Source of the DNA: Mesorhizobium sp. M4B.F.Ca.ET.203.01.1.1 | GTDB lineage: Bacteria > Pseudomonadota > Alphaproteobacteria > Rhizobiales > Rhizobiaceae | Assembly: GCF_004791025.1 (NCBI RefSeq) | Contig: NZ_SRUO01000001.1 | Location: 248,001-312,000, forward strand | Length of the DNA: 64,000 nt | Direction of reading: 5' to 3' | Part shown: one piece after another, positions 27,088-35,563 of the stretch | Layout: each line of letters starts with the position of its first letter | Numbering within the stretch: the stretch's first letter is position 1 | Translations under genes and position numbers: made by a program | The notes under the pieces: model-generated | What the model was told of the DNA's origin: nothing | The model's database searches: none | Seen by the model: only the letters and a program-made list of their open reading frames with translations

Positions 27088-28911
27088 ATGCGCGCGGCGC
27101 GTCTGGAAGTCGGCAGGACATGGACGGGAGGCGGTCCGCGTGCGGACGCCTGGCCGACGGGTGCAACGACCACGCAGCGTCACCTCGCGGCGATCCTAGC
27201 TTGCGACGTGGTCGGCTATTCGCGCCTGACGGAACGCGATGAGCGAGGCACGCTCGAACGGCTGAAAATCTACCGCAAGGATCTCCTCGAACCACTGGTC
27301 TCCGAGCACCGGGGTCGGATCGTCAAGCGCACCGGCGACGGCATGCTGTGCGAGTTCGCCAGCGTCGTCAACGCAGTGAACGCGGCGATCGCGATCCAGC
27401 AGGCCGTGGCGGACCGCGAGGCGGAGACGGCCGAGGACGAGCGGATTCACTTGCGCATCGGCGTCAATCTCGGCGACGTGGTCTGCGAGGAGGACGGCGA
27501 CCTCTACGGCGACGGGGTCAACATCGCCGCCCGCCTCGAAGGCATCGCCGATCCCGGCACCGTGGTCGTCTCGGGTACCGCCTACGACCACCTTCAGGGC
27601 AAGCTCGACTGCGGCTTCACGCCGCTCGGCGAGCTGCGTCTGAAGAACATCGAGCGGCCCGTGCGCGCCTACCGCGTCGAGACTGACGCCAGCGCCGCGG
27701 TGGCTGCACCGCCTCCCTTGCCCGAGAGACCCTCGATCGCAGTCCTGCCTTTCACCAACATGAGCGGCGACCCCGACCAGGAATACTTCGCCGACGGGCT
27801 GGTCGAGGACATCATCACCGGATTGAGCCGGGTGAATTCCTTCTTCGTGATCGCCCGCAATTCGTCCTTCACCTACAAGGGCCGGGCGGTGGACCTGCGC
27901 CAGGTCGGGCGCGAGCTGGGCGTCCGCTACGTGCTCGAGGGCAGCATCCGCAGAGCAGGATCGCGGGTGCGCATCAGTGGGCAGTTGGTGGACGCGATCA
28001 GCGGACACCATATCTGGACCGACCGTTTCGAGGGCGACCTGAGCGACATCTTCGACCTGCAGGACAAGGTGACCGAGAGCGTCGTCGGCGCTGTCGAGCC
28101 GAGCATCCGGCTGGAGGAGATCAAGCAGGCGCGCATGAAGCCGACCGACTACATAAGCGCCTACGACCTCTACCTTCGCGCGCTGCCGCGCTTCTACAGC
28201 ATGACGCGCGAAGGCTTTGCCGACGTGCGCCGGCTCACCAACGAGGCGCTCAGCATCGACCCCGGCTTCAACCTGGCGAAAGGACTCGGCGCCTATATCC
28301 GCAGCCTGTCCGTGAGCCAGTGCTGGCATGAGCCGGACGATACCCGCGTCGCCGCGCGCATGGCGCGCGAGGTGCTGGCGGAAGCGCGCGACGACCCCAC
28401 GAGCCTGCGCTTCGCCGCGCAGGTGATCGCCTACAGCGCGAAAGAATACGAGATGGCGCTGCGCACGATCGAACGATCCCTGCTGCTCAACCCCAATTCG
28501 GCGCAGGGCCATACGGGTTGCGGCTGGGTGAACGCGCATTCCAGCCGCCCGCTCGTCGCGATCGAGCACTTTCACAGGGCGATGCGGCTGAGCCCGGTCG
28601 ATCCCGAGAAGGGCATCGCGCTCTCCGGCATCGGCATGAGCTACCTGATGCTCGAGCGCTACGAGGAAGCGCTGGCATGGGGAGAACGCGCGCTGCACGA
28701 GATGCCGAACTACGGCTCGTCGCACCGGGTGGTTATCATGGCGCTGGTCAAACTGAACCGGCTTCACGAGGCGCAGGCGGCGGCGCGGCGGCTGATGGAG
28801 GCTTTCCCGACATACACGCTCACCCGGCAGAGGCAGATCAACCCGTGGCTGGACAAGGTGTTCGCCGAGCGTTACGTCGAGGCGCTGAGCATCGCCGGCG
28901 TGCCGGAGTGA
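27088..28911 (+). CDS. Adenylate/guanylate cyclase with TolB-like and TPR domains
   Basis: A 607-residue class III nucleotide cyclase of the type multiplied in rhizobia. The start at 27088 is chosen because GGGAGAG lies nine bases before it; ATG 27079 is an alternative. The cyclase domain has the first metal Asp in AAILACDVVGYSRL, the second in VKRTGDGMLCEF, and the GVNIAARLEG motif with the transition-state Asn and Arg, so it should be active. A FlgO/TolB-like stretch follows (IAVLPFTNMSGDPDQEYFADGL, YVLEGSIRRAG, GHHIWTDRFEG). The C-terminal 200 residues are helical TPR-like repeats. No membrane span is visible. It lies within the tRNA-linked accessory patch. Confidence 0.9.
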   Translation: MRAARLEVGRTWTGGGPRADAWPTGATTTQRHLAAILACDVVGYSRLTERDERGTLERLKIYRKDLLEPLVSEHRGRIVKRTGDGMLCEFASVVNAVNAAIAIQQAVADREAETAEDERIHLRIGVNLGDVVCEEDGDLYGDGVNIAARLEGIADPGTVVVSGTAYDHLQGKLDCGFTPLGELRLKNIERPVRAYRVETDASAAVAAPPPLPERPSIAVLPFTNMSGDPDQEYFADGLVEDIITGLSRVNSFFVIARNSSFTYKGRAVDLRQVGRELGVRYVLEGSIRRAGSRVRISGQLVDAISGHHIWTDRFEGDLSDIFDLQDKVTESVVGAVEPSIRLEEIKQARMKPTDYISAYDLYLRALPRFYSMTREGFADVRRLTNEALSIDPGFNLAKGLGAYIRSLSVSQCWHEPDDTRVAARMAREVLAEARDDPTSLRFAAQVIAYSAKEYEMALRTIERSLLLNPNSAQGHTGCGWVNAHSSRPLVAIEHFHRAMRLSPVDPEKGIALSGIGMSYLMLERYEEALAWGERALHEMPNYGSSHRVVIMALVKLNRLHEAQAAARRLMEAFPTYTLTRQRQINPWLDKVFAERYVEALSIAGVPE

Positions 28912-28955
28912 TCGTCGCGGCTGCAAGGATGCGCTCTCCCGCGCGTCACGCCGCC

Positions 28956-29024
28956 AAGTCAGACAGCGTGCCGCAGGTCCGGGTCCTTGTCGAAAAGGTC
29001 TCGGGACGCGAGGCAAATGCATAG
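28956..29024 (+). pseudogene. 3' fragment of a pyridoxamine-phosphate-oxidase-like gene
   Basis: In-frame translation KSDSVPQVRVLVEKVSGREANA followed by TAG closely matches the C-terminus of the intact gene at 29279-29725 (LSDSLPHVFFRILVEQVSGREATE). Only the last 22 or so codons remain, about 50 bp after the cyclase stop. It indicates that a second copy of the downstream gene once lay here. Confidence 0.7.
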
Positions 29025-29278
29025 GCTGTGTGGATCGCCGGCCCGAGCGATCCAGCTTTTCGCGCCTAACCCTGCGATCATCACCGAAGCGGCAGTCGAA
29101 ACGCCCGCGCGGTTTCCAACGCGGGCGCTGCCGATCGGTGCGGTTTGGCACGGCATTCGCCCCATAACGAATTTGATCCATAGCAGTGAGCGAGGACGTA
29201 TCCTGCGCTAATATCGGCAAGAACCGATCGGCAGAAATTCGCGAGGCCGAAGCCGGCTGAAAAAGGGAGGTCACACAG

Positions 29279-29725
29279 ATGATGATCCGCACGCTCTCCA
29301 CCCTGGAATGCACGAAAATGCTGGCGGCCAACCGCACCGGACATTTGGCTTGCGCGAAGGACGGACAACCCTATGTCGTGCCTTTCAACTACGCCTATGC
29401 CGACAGCCACCTCTATGCCTTCTCGCTGTTGGGCAAGAAGGTCGACTGGATGCGGGAGAATCCCCTGGTGTGCGCCCAGGTGCAGGAACACACGCAGGGG
29501 CGCGGCTGGAAAAGCGTGATCGTCGAGGGCCGCTATGAGGAACTGCCGGACCGGATCGGCCACAAGGTTCAACGCGACCGTGCCTGGGCAGTGCTGAGCA
29601 AGCACGCGGGCTGGTGGGAGCCCGGCGCGCTCAAGCCTGTCACGCCTCCTCTTTCAGATAGCCTGCCGCATGTCTTTTTCCGGATCCTCGTCGAGCAGGT
29701 CTCGGGACGGGAGGCAACTGAATAG
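29279..29725 (+). CDS. Pyridoxamine 5'-phosphate oxidase family (FMN-binding split barrel) protein
   Basis: A 148-residue flavin-binding split-barrel protein, starting behind a GGGAGG site. The domain opens with LSTLECTKMLAANRTGHLACAKDGQPYVVPFNYAYAD and continues with YAFSLLGKKVDWMRENPLVCAQVQE and WKSVIVEGRYEELPD. This layout is that of small stress-linked PPOX-family proteins rather than the biosynthetic enzyme PdxH. Cofactor and substrate are unknown. A fragment of a second copy lies upstream at 28956-29024, and remnants of integration lie directly downstream. Confidence 0.87.
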   Translation: MMIRTLSTLECTKMLAANRTGHLACAKDGQPYVVPFNYAYADSHLYAFSLLGKKVDWMRENPLVCAQVQEHTQGRGWKSVIVEGRYEELPDRIGHKVQRDRAWAVLSKHAGWWEPGALKPVTPPLSDSLPHVFFRILVEQVSGREATE

Positions 29726-29762
29726 CCAGCGTCCACGGCAGCAACCGGAGCATCTCCGGAGC

Positions 29763-29874
29763 CTATCCGCCCAGCGTCGCCACCGTCTTCAGCGCGCCAT
29801 CCAGCATGTCGCCCTTCTCGTCCTTCAGCGCCGCCTCGCGCAGGCGGCGGATCCAGTCGGCGGCATCGCCGCGA
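29763..29874 (-). pseudogene. Displaced 3' fragment of an iorB-type gene
   Basis: About 112 bp match the 3' end of the intact oxidoreductase gene at 31322-31430 in the same orientation, including the stop codon. The encoded end is ALKTVATLGG versus ALKTVATLG in the intact gene. Several silent differences show it is not a fresh copy. At its inner end the match stops abruptly and joins the sequence that precedes the tRNA-Thr. Confidence 0.85.
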
Positions 29875-29891
29875 GGCCTAGCGCTTCCCGG

Positions 29892-29956
29892 GCCGCTTCA
29901 GCTAAGTTGGTAGGACATCATGGGGGTCGCGTGTTCGAGTCACGCAAGCGGCACCA
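29892..29956 (+). pseudogene. Degenerate tRNA-Thr copy lacking the anticodon arm
   Basis: The acceptor strands GCCGCTT and AAGCGGC, the T arm and the encoded CCA are identical to the tRNA-Thr at 26654. About 11 bases of the anticodon stem-loop are missing and the D arm has changes (AGCTAAGTTGG). It cannot fold as a functional tRNA. The 19 bases before it are also shared with the intact locus. Confidence 0.9.
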
Positions 29957-30244
29957 GTTTCCCCTCCAATCGAAATTGTACCACCGCGGCGCGTCAAGCC
30001 GTATTTGGCGACGTCAATGTTGTGAAGTCTTGGCCCGCTCACAGCGGTCAATGCCAGAATCCATCAGACCGCATGTCGACTACAAATCTTCATCTTCGCA
30101 AACATCCGTTGGCATATTAGTATCGAATATTAGATTACTCTAATTTAGCTGCATATACTTCAAGTTACTAGTTTCAAACAACTACAACTTCTGCGTTCAA
30201 TGTTAATTATTGTCTTTCATAGTGACATCCATATGGAGTCACAC
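29957..30244 (+). other. AT-rich region upstream of the PAP2 gene
   Basis: No gene seen. From about 30100 the base composition falls well below that of the neighbourhood, with runs such as CGAATATTAGATTACTC. This fits foreign DNA and probably contains the promoter of the PAP2 gene. Confidence 0.5.
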
Positions 30245-31204
30245 ATGAGCGACATCTCGGCATCAAGGTACATTCTGAGCGGATTGACGGCTTTTTCCTA
30301 TGTCGTCGTCTATTCACTCGCGTCAGCACTCGGCCTGAAAGTCGAAAACGTTCTGGGCGTCCCTGAAGCTCTTTTGCTCGTTGCGGCCATCGTGGCGAGT
30401 GCCAGCCTTCTGAACAGGGCACCTCTGTTCAGGGCCGCACTGGAAAATTTTCTTTACGGGACGCTGCTCGTTTTCCCGATCACAATCGCGGTCTATCTCG
30501 CCGCACGCTCGAACGTGCCTTGGGCCGACGAAGAGCTGCGGCAGATGGATCAGGCGCTGGGCATCAACTGGCCAGCCTTGATCGCTTTCGTGGACAGCCG
30601 AAAAAATCTCTCATTCGTCCTGAACATCGCCTACAGAAGCTTCCATTTCCAGCTCCTGATTCTGCCCTTTATGTTGGCATCGACCGGGCATGTCCTGCGG
30701 TCGTATCAGATGACAATTGCGTATGCCGTCATCTGCTTCGTTTCCTGCGTCATTTCTATCTGGTACCCAGCGCTAGGCACCTACAGTGTCTACCATATGG
30801 ACCCCAGCAATCTAAAATACATCGACGGAAAGCTGGCGACCGTCTTCCTTGATGAACTGATTGGGATCCATTCAAATTCCAACTTTGTTTTCGATTTTGG
30901 GCGAGCCGAAGGGATCATGACTTTCCCTTCCGTCCACGCCGCCATTGCGGCCCTCTGTGCATGGGCCGCGTGGGATGCGAAATGGCTCCGCTACCCCATG
31001 CTCCTCCTGAACATACTGATGCCAGCTTCCGCCGCCATCGTATCGAACCACTACGTGGTGGACGTCATCGCCGGCATAGGGGTCGCCGGGTTTTGTATTT
31101 CAGCGGTGTCGTTCGTTACCCGACCGAGGCGTTCGGCAATTGGCTCGCGCCCGCAAGGCCTCAACGCTCTACCCGTTCCGTCAATCTCCGACATATCTGC
31201 GTGA
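30245..31204 (+). CDS. PAP2 superfamily membrane phosphatase
   Basis: A 319-residue multi-span membrane protein of the PAP2 phosphatase group. Start at 30245 (MSDISASRYIL) is chosen because GGAG lies six bases upstream. At least six hydrophobic helices are visible. Catalytic motifs are FPSVHAAIAAL (PSxH with the active His) and SNHYVVDVIAG (final His and Asp). The spacing resembles the inositol-phosphoceramide-synthase-like PAP2 branch. Codon use is less GC-biased than in its neighbours, a sign of transfer. The last 25 residues (after VTRPRRSAIG) may be read into unrelated sequence that belongs to an antisense remnant. Confidence 0.87.
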   Translation: MSDISASRYILSGLTAFSYVVVYSLASALGLKVENVLGVPEALLLVAAIVASASLLNRAPLFRAALENFLYGTLLVFPITIAVYLAARSNVPWADEELRQMDQALGINWPALIAFVDSRKNLSFVLNIAYRSFHFQLLILPFMLASTGHVLRSYQMTIAYAVICFVSCVISIWYPALGTYSVYHMDPSNLKYIDGKLATVFLDELIGIHSNSNFVFDFGRAEGIMTFPSVHAAIAALCAWAAWDAKWLRYPMLLLNILMPASAAIVSNHYVVDVIAGIGVAGFCISAVSFVTRPRRSAIGSRPQGLNALPVPSISDISA

Positions 31205-31295
31205 TCTCGGCCCCGGCCATCTCCCAAAGTGCCAAGAACCGTTCCTTGGAACCCGCATTGCCGTCTTGGCGAGCCGCAATCCACGATTTCCAAAG
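31161..31295 (-). pseudogene. Possible truncated gene 3' end, antisense to the PAP2 terminus
   Basis: Minus-strand translation gives a credible helical protein end, KSWIAARQDGNAGSKERFLA followed by LWEMAGAEITQICRRLTERVER and a stop. The upstream part of that frame runs into the iorB gene as noise. It may be the remnant of a gene truncated when the accessory patch formed. The family is not recognised. Confidence 0.35.
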
Positions 31296-31321
31296 GCGCG
31301 GCTGCAGCCTTGCTGTCCCCC

Positions 31322-32890
31322 CTATCCCAGCGTCGCGACCGTCTTCAGCGCGCCATCCAGCATGTCGCCCTTCTCGTCCTTCAGCGCGGCTTCGCGCAGG
31401 CGGCGGATCCAGTCGGCGGCATCGTCGCGGCCCTTCAGCATATCGAGCGCTGAGAGCACGCGGTCGAATTTCGACTGCGCGCGGGCGTGGGTGTCGCTGT
31501 AGCCCTTGATCAGCCGGCGGCAGTTCAGGATTTCCGTGCCAAGCGCGTAATCTTCGCGGGCGTGGGCGAGCGCCAGTTCGTACCAGCGTTCCAGATGCTC
31601 GACCTCGACTTTGTGGCGCAGCAGGCTGCGGCGCCAGCGGCGCAGGCCGCCAATGACCCACAGCATGGCGAAGCCGGTGAAACTGTCGGTGCGGATGTGG
31701 CGGCCGCGATTGATGCGGCGGTCGAGGAAAGCGGCAAGCTTCGGCCTGTCCTCGATATAGCTGCCCAGCCCGGCTGGCAGCGTACCGCAGAATTCCTCGA
31801 TGCGCGGATGGAAGTACTCGGTCACCTGCAAGACCGTTCCGTCCTTGACGCCGACCTCCTTGCGCACGCGCCTGTCGCGGGTTGAACGGGTCTTCAGATC
31901 GGCGACGCGGATCATGTCGTCGTAGCACATGGCGTTGGCGAGATGTTTCGCCGCGGATATCGACAGCGCGTAGGCGTGTTCCGGGCCATCCAGCGCGACG
32001 GCCTTGTCCAGCCGGTCGAGATATTCGCCGCCATAGGCGATGTCCTGGTAGTCGACGACCTTTTTCAGGCCGCGTTCGGCCATGTCGCGCACCGGCTCTG
32101 GCAAGGCACCCACGCGGGCGGCCAGCTCCTGCCAGCCCTTCAGCAAGATTTCCGGTCCACGGACCTTCGCCATTGACTTGGCTTCGGTGACGGCATGTTT
32201 CGCCGCCTGCTCGCCTGCCGGTGCAGCCGCGATGCCGCGCGCGCGATCGTAAGCGGCGGCGAAGGCGGCGAGGCTGGCCTTGACGCCGCGGCCGCCGGCG
32301 CCGATCGCCTGCTCATAGTTCTCGCGCGCAAAGGGCAGCGCATCGGAACCGGCCAGCGCGCCGAGCAGGCTTGCCGAAATCATGGTGCCGTTCTCGGCGG
32401 CGATCTTTTCCATGTCGAAGGCGATGAATCGCCTGGCCGCGGCTTGCGCCGTCGCGTGCACCTTCTCCGACGAGGCGCGGCCGTCGCCCGGCTCGATCTT
32501 TTCCGACACCGCGGCAATGCGATGCGAGGAGGCGATCAGCGTCGTGCGCTCGGGCGTCACGAATCCCCTGATGATGGCGCGGCCGGCTTCCATCAGCTCG
32601 GCGGCGATCAATATGTCGACGTCGCCCTGCGAGGGCGACAGCGCGAAGACCGGCAGCCGGCCGGTGTCGCGGGCCATCTCGATGTAATAGATCGTAGCAC
32701 CCGTGCGCTGGGCGACGCCTGCCACCGAGGTCGACTGGGCGATGTAGCCACTGCGCTCGGCGACATCGGTGATCCAGTCGGCGAGCACGCCGCCGCCCTG
32801 GCCGCCGACGGCGAGCACGGCGAGCTTTATCACCCGCTCGTCGTCAGAGGCGCCCGCCTTCGGGCGCAGCGCTGCGTTGTGATCAAGCAT
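31322..32890 (-). CDS. Indolepyruvate ferredoxin oxidoreductase beta-type subunit with DUF6537-like C-terminus
   Basis: Partner of the upstream alpha-type subunit in oxidative decarboxylation of indolepyruvate or another arylpyruvate to its acyl-CoA. The 522-residue protein opens with the gamma/KorC-like domain (LAVLAVGGQGGGVLADWITDVAERSGY, then STSVAGVAQRTGATIYYIEM). About 320 helical residues of the extension usual in proteobacterial IorB-type proteins follow. Start at 32890 (MLDHNAAL) overlaps the alpha-subunit stop by eight bases, so translation is coupled. The last 37 codons are duplicated at 29763-29874. Confidence 0.88.
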   Translation of the reverse strand: MLDHNAALRPKAGASDDERVIKLAVLAVGGQGGGVLADWITDVAERSGYIAQSTSVAGVAQRTGATIYYIEMARDTGRLPVFALSPSQGDVDILIAAELMEAGRAIIRGFVTPERTTLIASSHRIAAVSEKIEPGDGRASSEKVHATAQAAARRFIAFDMEKIAAENGTMISASLLGALAGSDALPFARENYEQAIGAGGRGVKASLAAFAAAYDRARGIAAAPAGEQAAKHAVTEAKSMAKVRGPEILLKGWQELAARVGALPEPVRDMAERGLKKVVDYQDIAYGGEYLDRLDKAVALDGPEHAYALSISAAKHLANAMCYDDMIRVADLKTRSTRDRRVRKEVGVKDGTVLQVTEYFHPRIEEFCGTLPAGLGSYIEDRPKLAAFLDRRINRGRHIRTDSFTGFAMLWVIGGLRRWRRSLLRHKVEVEHLERWYELALAHAREDYALGTEILNCRRLIKGYSDTHARAQSKFDRVLSALDMLKGRDDAADWIRRLREAALKDEKGDMLDGALKTVATLG

Positions 32891-35036
32891 CGGCAAACAC
32901 CAGCCGGCGGCTTTCACGGCGGCGCTGCAGACGCCCGATCACCGCACGCCGCGCGCTTTCGAGGAAACGGTCCCAGCGGCCGGGATTGTGGACGACATCG
33001 GCGCGGTAGAAGGACGGGCAGAGCACGGCGGCGTCCGCCACCTCGCCGCAATTGCCGCAGCCGACGCAATTCTGGTCGATCGATGCCACCGGATCGTCGC
33101 GCAGCGGGTCGTCGAGCGATTTGACTGACAGCGAGGGGCAGCCCGAGAGCCGCATGCAGGCGTGGTCGCCGGTGCAGATGTCCTCGTCGACGCCGAACTT
33201 CGGCTTGACGATGCGCTCGCCGCCCTTGATCGCCTTGTCGACCAGCGGCTTCTCGCGGCGCTGGCGGTTCAGCATGCATTCGGACGACGCAACGATGACT
33301 TTCGGCCCCTTCTCCTCGGTCGTCAGCGCCTCCCGCAGCGTCGCCTGCATCTTGCCGACATCGTAGGTGCGGTCGATATGGCGCAGCCATTTGACGCCCA
33401 TGCCCTTCACCGCCTCGGTGATCGGATGTTTTGTGGATTTGGTGCGGTTCGAGGCGCGCGAGGACAGGATGTCTTGGCCGCCGGTGGCGGCCGAGTAGAA
33501 ATTGTCGACGATGACGATGACGCCGTCGTTCTTGTTGAACACCGCATTGCCGATCGAGGAGGTCAGGCCGTTGTGCCAGAAGCCGCCGTCGCCGACGAAG
33601 GAGATCGAGCGGCGTTTTGCTTCAGGCGAATTGAACGCCGAAGCCGAGGCCGGCCCCAGCCCGTAACCCATGGTGGTGGCGCCAAGCTCGAAGGGCGGCA
33701 TGATCGAGAACAGATGGCAGCCGATGTCGGAGGCGATGTGGTGCTTGCCGAGTTCCTGCTCGACCAGCCTGGTCGCGGCGAAGATCGGCCGTTCCGGGCA
33801 GCCGATGCAGAAGCCAGGCGGGCGACCGGGAACGACATTAATCAGGTCGGTCGTATCGACGCCTTCGCCCGATTTGTTCGGCGCCCTCACCTCGCCCGGC
33901 AACAGATGCGGAGCGTTCGCGCGCAGGAAGGAGCCGATGCCGTCGAGCATGACCTGGCCGGTATATTCGCCGGCCATCGGCAAATGCTCCTTGCCGACCA
34001 GCCTGGTGCCGCGGCCGGCCTTGTGCAGCATGGCGGCAAAAGCCTGTTCGATGTAGTTGGGCTGGCCTTCCTCGACGACCAGCACCGCTTGCTTGCCCTC
34101 GCAGAAAGCGAGGAACTCGTCGTCGACAAGCGGATAGACGGCGTTCAGCACATAGAGCGACACGTCGGTGTCGCCATAGGTGTCGGCGAGGCCGAGCCGC
34201 TGCAGCGCGCGGATGACCGAATTGTACATGCCGCCCTGCATGACGATGCCGACGGAGCCATGATCGGAGCCGAAGATCTCGTTGATCTTGCGGCTCCTGA
34301 TGAAATCGACCGCCGCCGGCCAGCGCTTCGCCACCTTCTCCTTCTCATGCAGGAAGGAGGCGGGCGGCAGCACGATGCGGCCGGTGTCGCGGCGCGGCGC
34401 TTCCAGCGCATCGGCCACCGACATTGGCGGCCGCTTGTTGTCCTTGGCAACAAAATGGCCGTGGACGTGGCAGCAGCGGATGCGCACCTGCAGCATGACC
34501 GGCGTGTTGGAGGCTTCCGACAGCTCGAAGCCGTCCTCGACCGCCTTGACGATCGAGGGCAGGTTCGGGCGCGGGTCGAGCAGCCAGACCTGGCTCTTCA
34601 TGGCGAAGGCGTGGCTGCGCTCCTGCATAATGGAGGAGCCCTCGCCATAGTCCTCGCCGACGATGATCAGCGCGCCGCCGGTGACGCCGCCGGACGCCAG
34701 ATTGGCCAGCGCATCGGAAGCGACATTGGTGCCGACCGTCGACTTGAAGGTGGCGGCACCGCGGATCGGGTAGTGCACGGAGGCCGCAAGCATGGCGGTG
34801 GCGGTGGCTTCCGAGGCACTCGCCTCGAAATGCACGCCGAGTTCTCCGAGAATGTCCTGCGCGTCGGCGAGCACGTCCATCAAATGGCTGATCGGCGCAC
34901 CCTGGTAGCCGCCGACATAGCCGACGCCGCATTGCAGCAGCGCCTTGGTGATGGCGAGAATGCCCTCGCCGGCAAACTCCTGGCCGGCGCCGAGGCGGAG
35001 CTTCTCGACTTCCTTGGCAAAAGACCGTTCGGCCAT
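32883..35036 (-). CDS. iorA: Indolepyruvate ferredoxin oxidoreductase alpha-type subunit
   Basis: The ThDP- and iron-sulphur-binding subunit, 717 residues, behind a perfect AAGGAGG site. The N-terminal pyrimidine-binding domain holds ATAMLAASVHYPIRGAATFKS. The ThDP site is seen in FVGDGGFWHNGLTSSIGNAVFNKNDG and DNFYSAATGGQD. A C-terminal ferredoxin-like domain has CTGDHACMRLSGCP and CVGCGNCGEVADAAVLCP. In the first cluster the usual second Cys is Asp. It converts an arylpyruvate, ferredoxin and CoA to aryl-acetyl-CoA. It lies in a five-gene minus-strand unit behind a MarR gene. Confidence 0.92.
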   Translation of the reverse strand: MAERSFAKEVEKLRLGAGQEFAGEGILAITKALLQCGVGYVGGYQGAPISHLMDVLADAQDILGELGVHFEASASEATATAMLAASVHYPIRGAATFKSTVGTNVASDALANLASGGVTGGALIIVGEDYGEGSSIMQERSHAFAMKSQVWLLDPRPNLPSIVKAVEDGFELSEASNTPVMLQVRIRCCHVHGHFVAKDNKRPPMSVADALEAPRRDTGRIVLPPASFLHEKEKVAKRWPAAVDFIRSRKINEIFGSDHGSVGIVMQGGMYNSVIRALQRLGLADTYGDTDVSLYVLNAVYPLVDDEFLAFCEGKQAVLVVEEGQPNYIEQAFAAMLHKAGRGTRLVGKEHLPMAGEYTGQVMLDGIGSFLRANAPHLLPGEVRAPNKSGEGVDTTDLINVVPGRPPGFCIGCPERPIFAATRLVEQELGKHHIASDIGCHLFSIMPPFELGATTMGYGLGPASASAFNSPEAKRRSISFVGDGGFWHNGLTSSIGNAVFNKNDGVIVIVDNFYSAATGGQDILSSRASNRTKSTKHPITEAVKGMGVKWLRHIDRTYDVGKMQATLREALTTEEKGPKVIVASSECMLNRQRREKPLVDKAIKGGERIVKPKFGVDEDICTGDHACMRLSGCPSLSVKSLDDPLRDDPVASIDQNCVGCGNCGEVADAAVLCPSFYRADVVHNPGRWDRFLESARRAVIGRLQRRRESRRLVFADA

Positions 35037-35080
35037 GGTGGCCTCCTTCCGTTGCCGCCGGCATCCGGCGGCGCGTACGT

Positions 35081-35563
35081 CTAGATGTCGTGCTTGCGGA
35101 TGTTCTTGAGCATCTTCTGCAGTATGGCGATCAGGGCCGCGTATTCGGCGTCGTCGACGCCGTCGAACATGGCCTCGAAGGCATCGTGCATGGCCGGCCA
35201 GGCGCGGGTGAACAGAGCCCGGCCGTCATCGGTCAGGAACACATGGCGGAAGCGGCTGTCGGAGACACCCTGCTCGCGCCGCACCAGGCCCTGCCCCTCC
35301 AGCGTGTCGAGCGTCCGACTCAAGGTCGACTGCTCGATCACCGTGTAGACCGAGAGGTCATTGACGGTGACGCCGTCGGTCACCGACAGCACGGCCAGCG
35401 TGCGGACCTGCGGAATGGTCAGGCCCTGCTTGCGGAAATCCTCGCGCAGCGTGGCGTTGTAGCGGCCCATGATGCGGTTCATCAGGTAGGGCGCGAATTG
35501 CTGCAGGCCGATCTCGCCCAGGGTCGAGATGCGCTGGCGCTTCTGCTGGACCTTCTCCTCCAT
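35081..35563 (-). CDS. MarR family transcriptional regulator
   Basis: A 160-residue winged-helix regulator. The DNA-binding core is IPQVRTLAVLSVTDGVTVNDLSVYTVIEQSTLSRTLDTLEGQGLVRRE. The wing contains the DxRxR-type signature (VSDSRFRHVFLTDDG). Its start codon overlaps the stop of the FAD oxidoreductase gene by one base (TGATG). It likely controls the divergent promoters around 38237-38355, with an aromatic ligand as inducer; both points are inferences from context. Confidence 0.92.
   Translation of the reverse strand: MEEKVQQKRQRISTLGEIGLQQFAPYLMNRIMGRYNATLREDFRKQGLTIPQVRTLAVLSVTDGVTVNDLSVYTVIEQSTLSRTLDTLEGQGLVRREQGVSDSRFRHVFLTDDGRALFTRAWPAMHDAFEAMFDGVDDAEYAALIAILQKMLKNIRKHDI

Noticed and set aside
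27196-29337. Open frame of 713 codons on the minus strand opposite the adenylate cyclase
   Set aside because: The plus strand carries intact cyclase, TolB-like and TPR segments, while the minus product has no recognisable motif and a skewed Arg/His composition.
33162-35084. Long plus-strand frame opposite iorA
   Set aside because: Antisense to a well-supported ThDP enzyme gene; composition typical of shadow frames.
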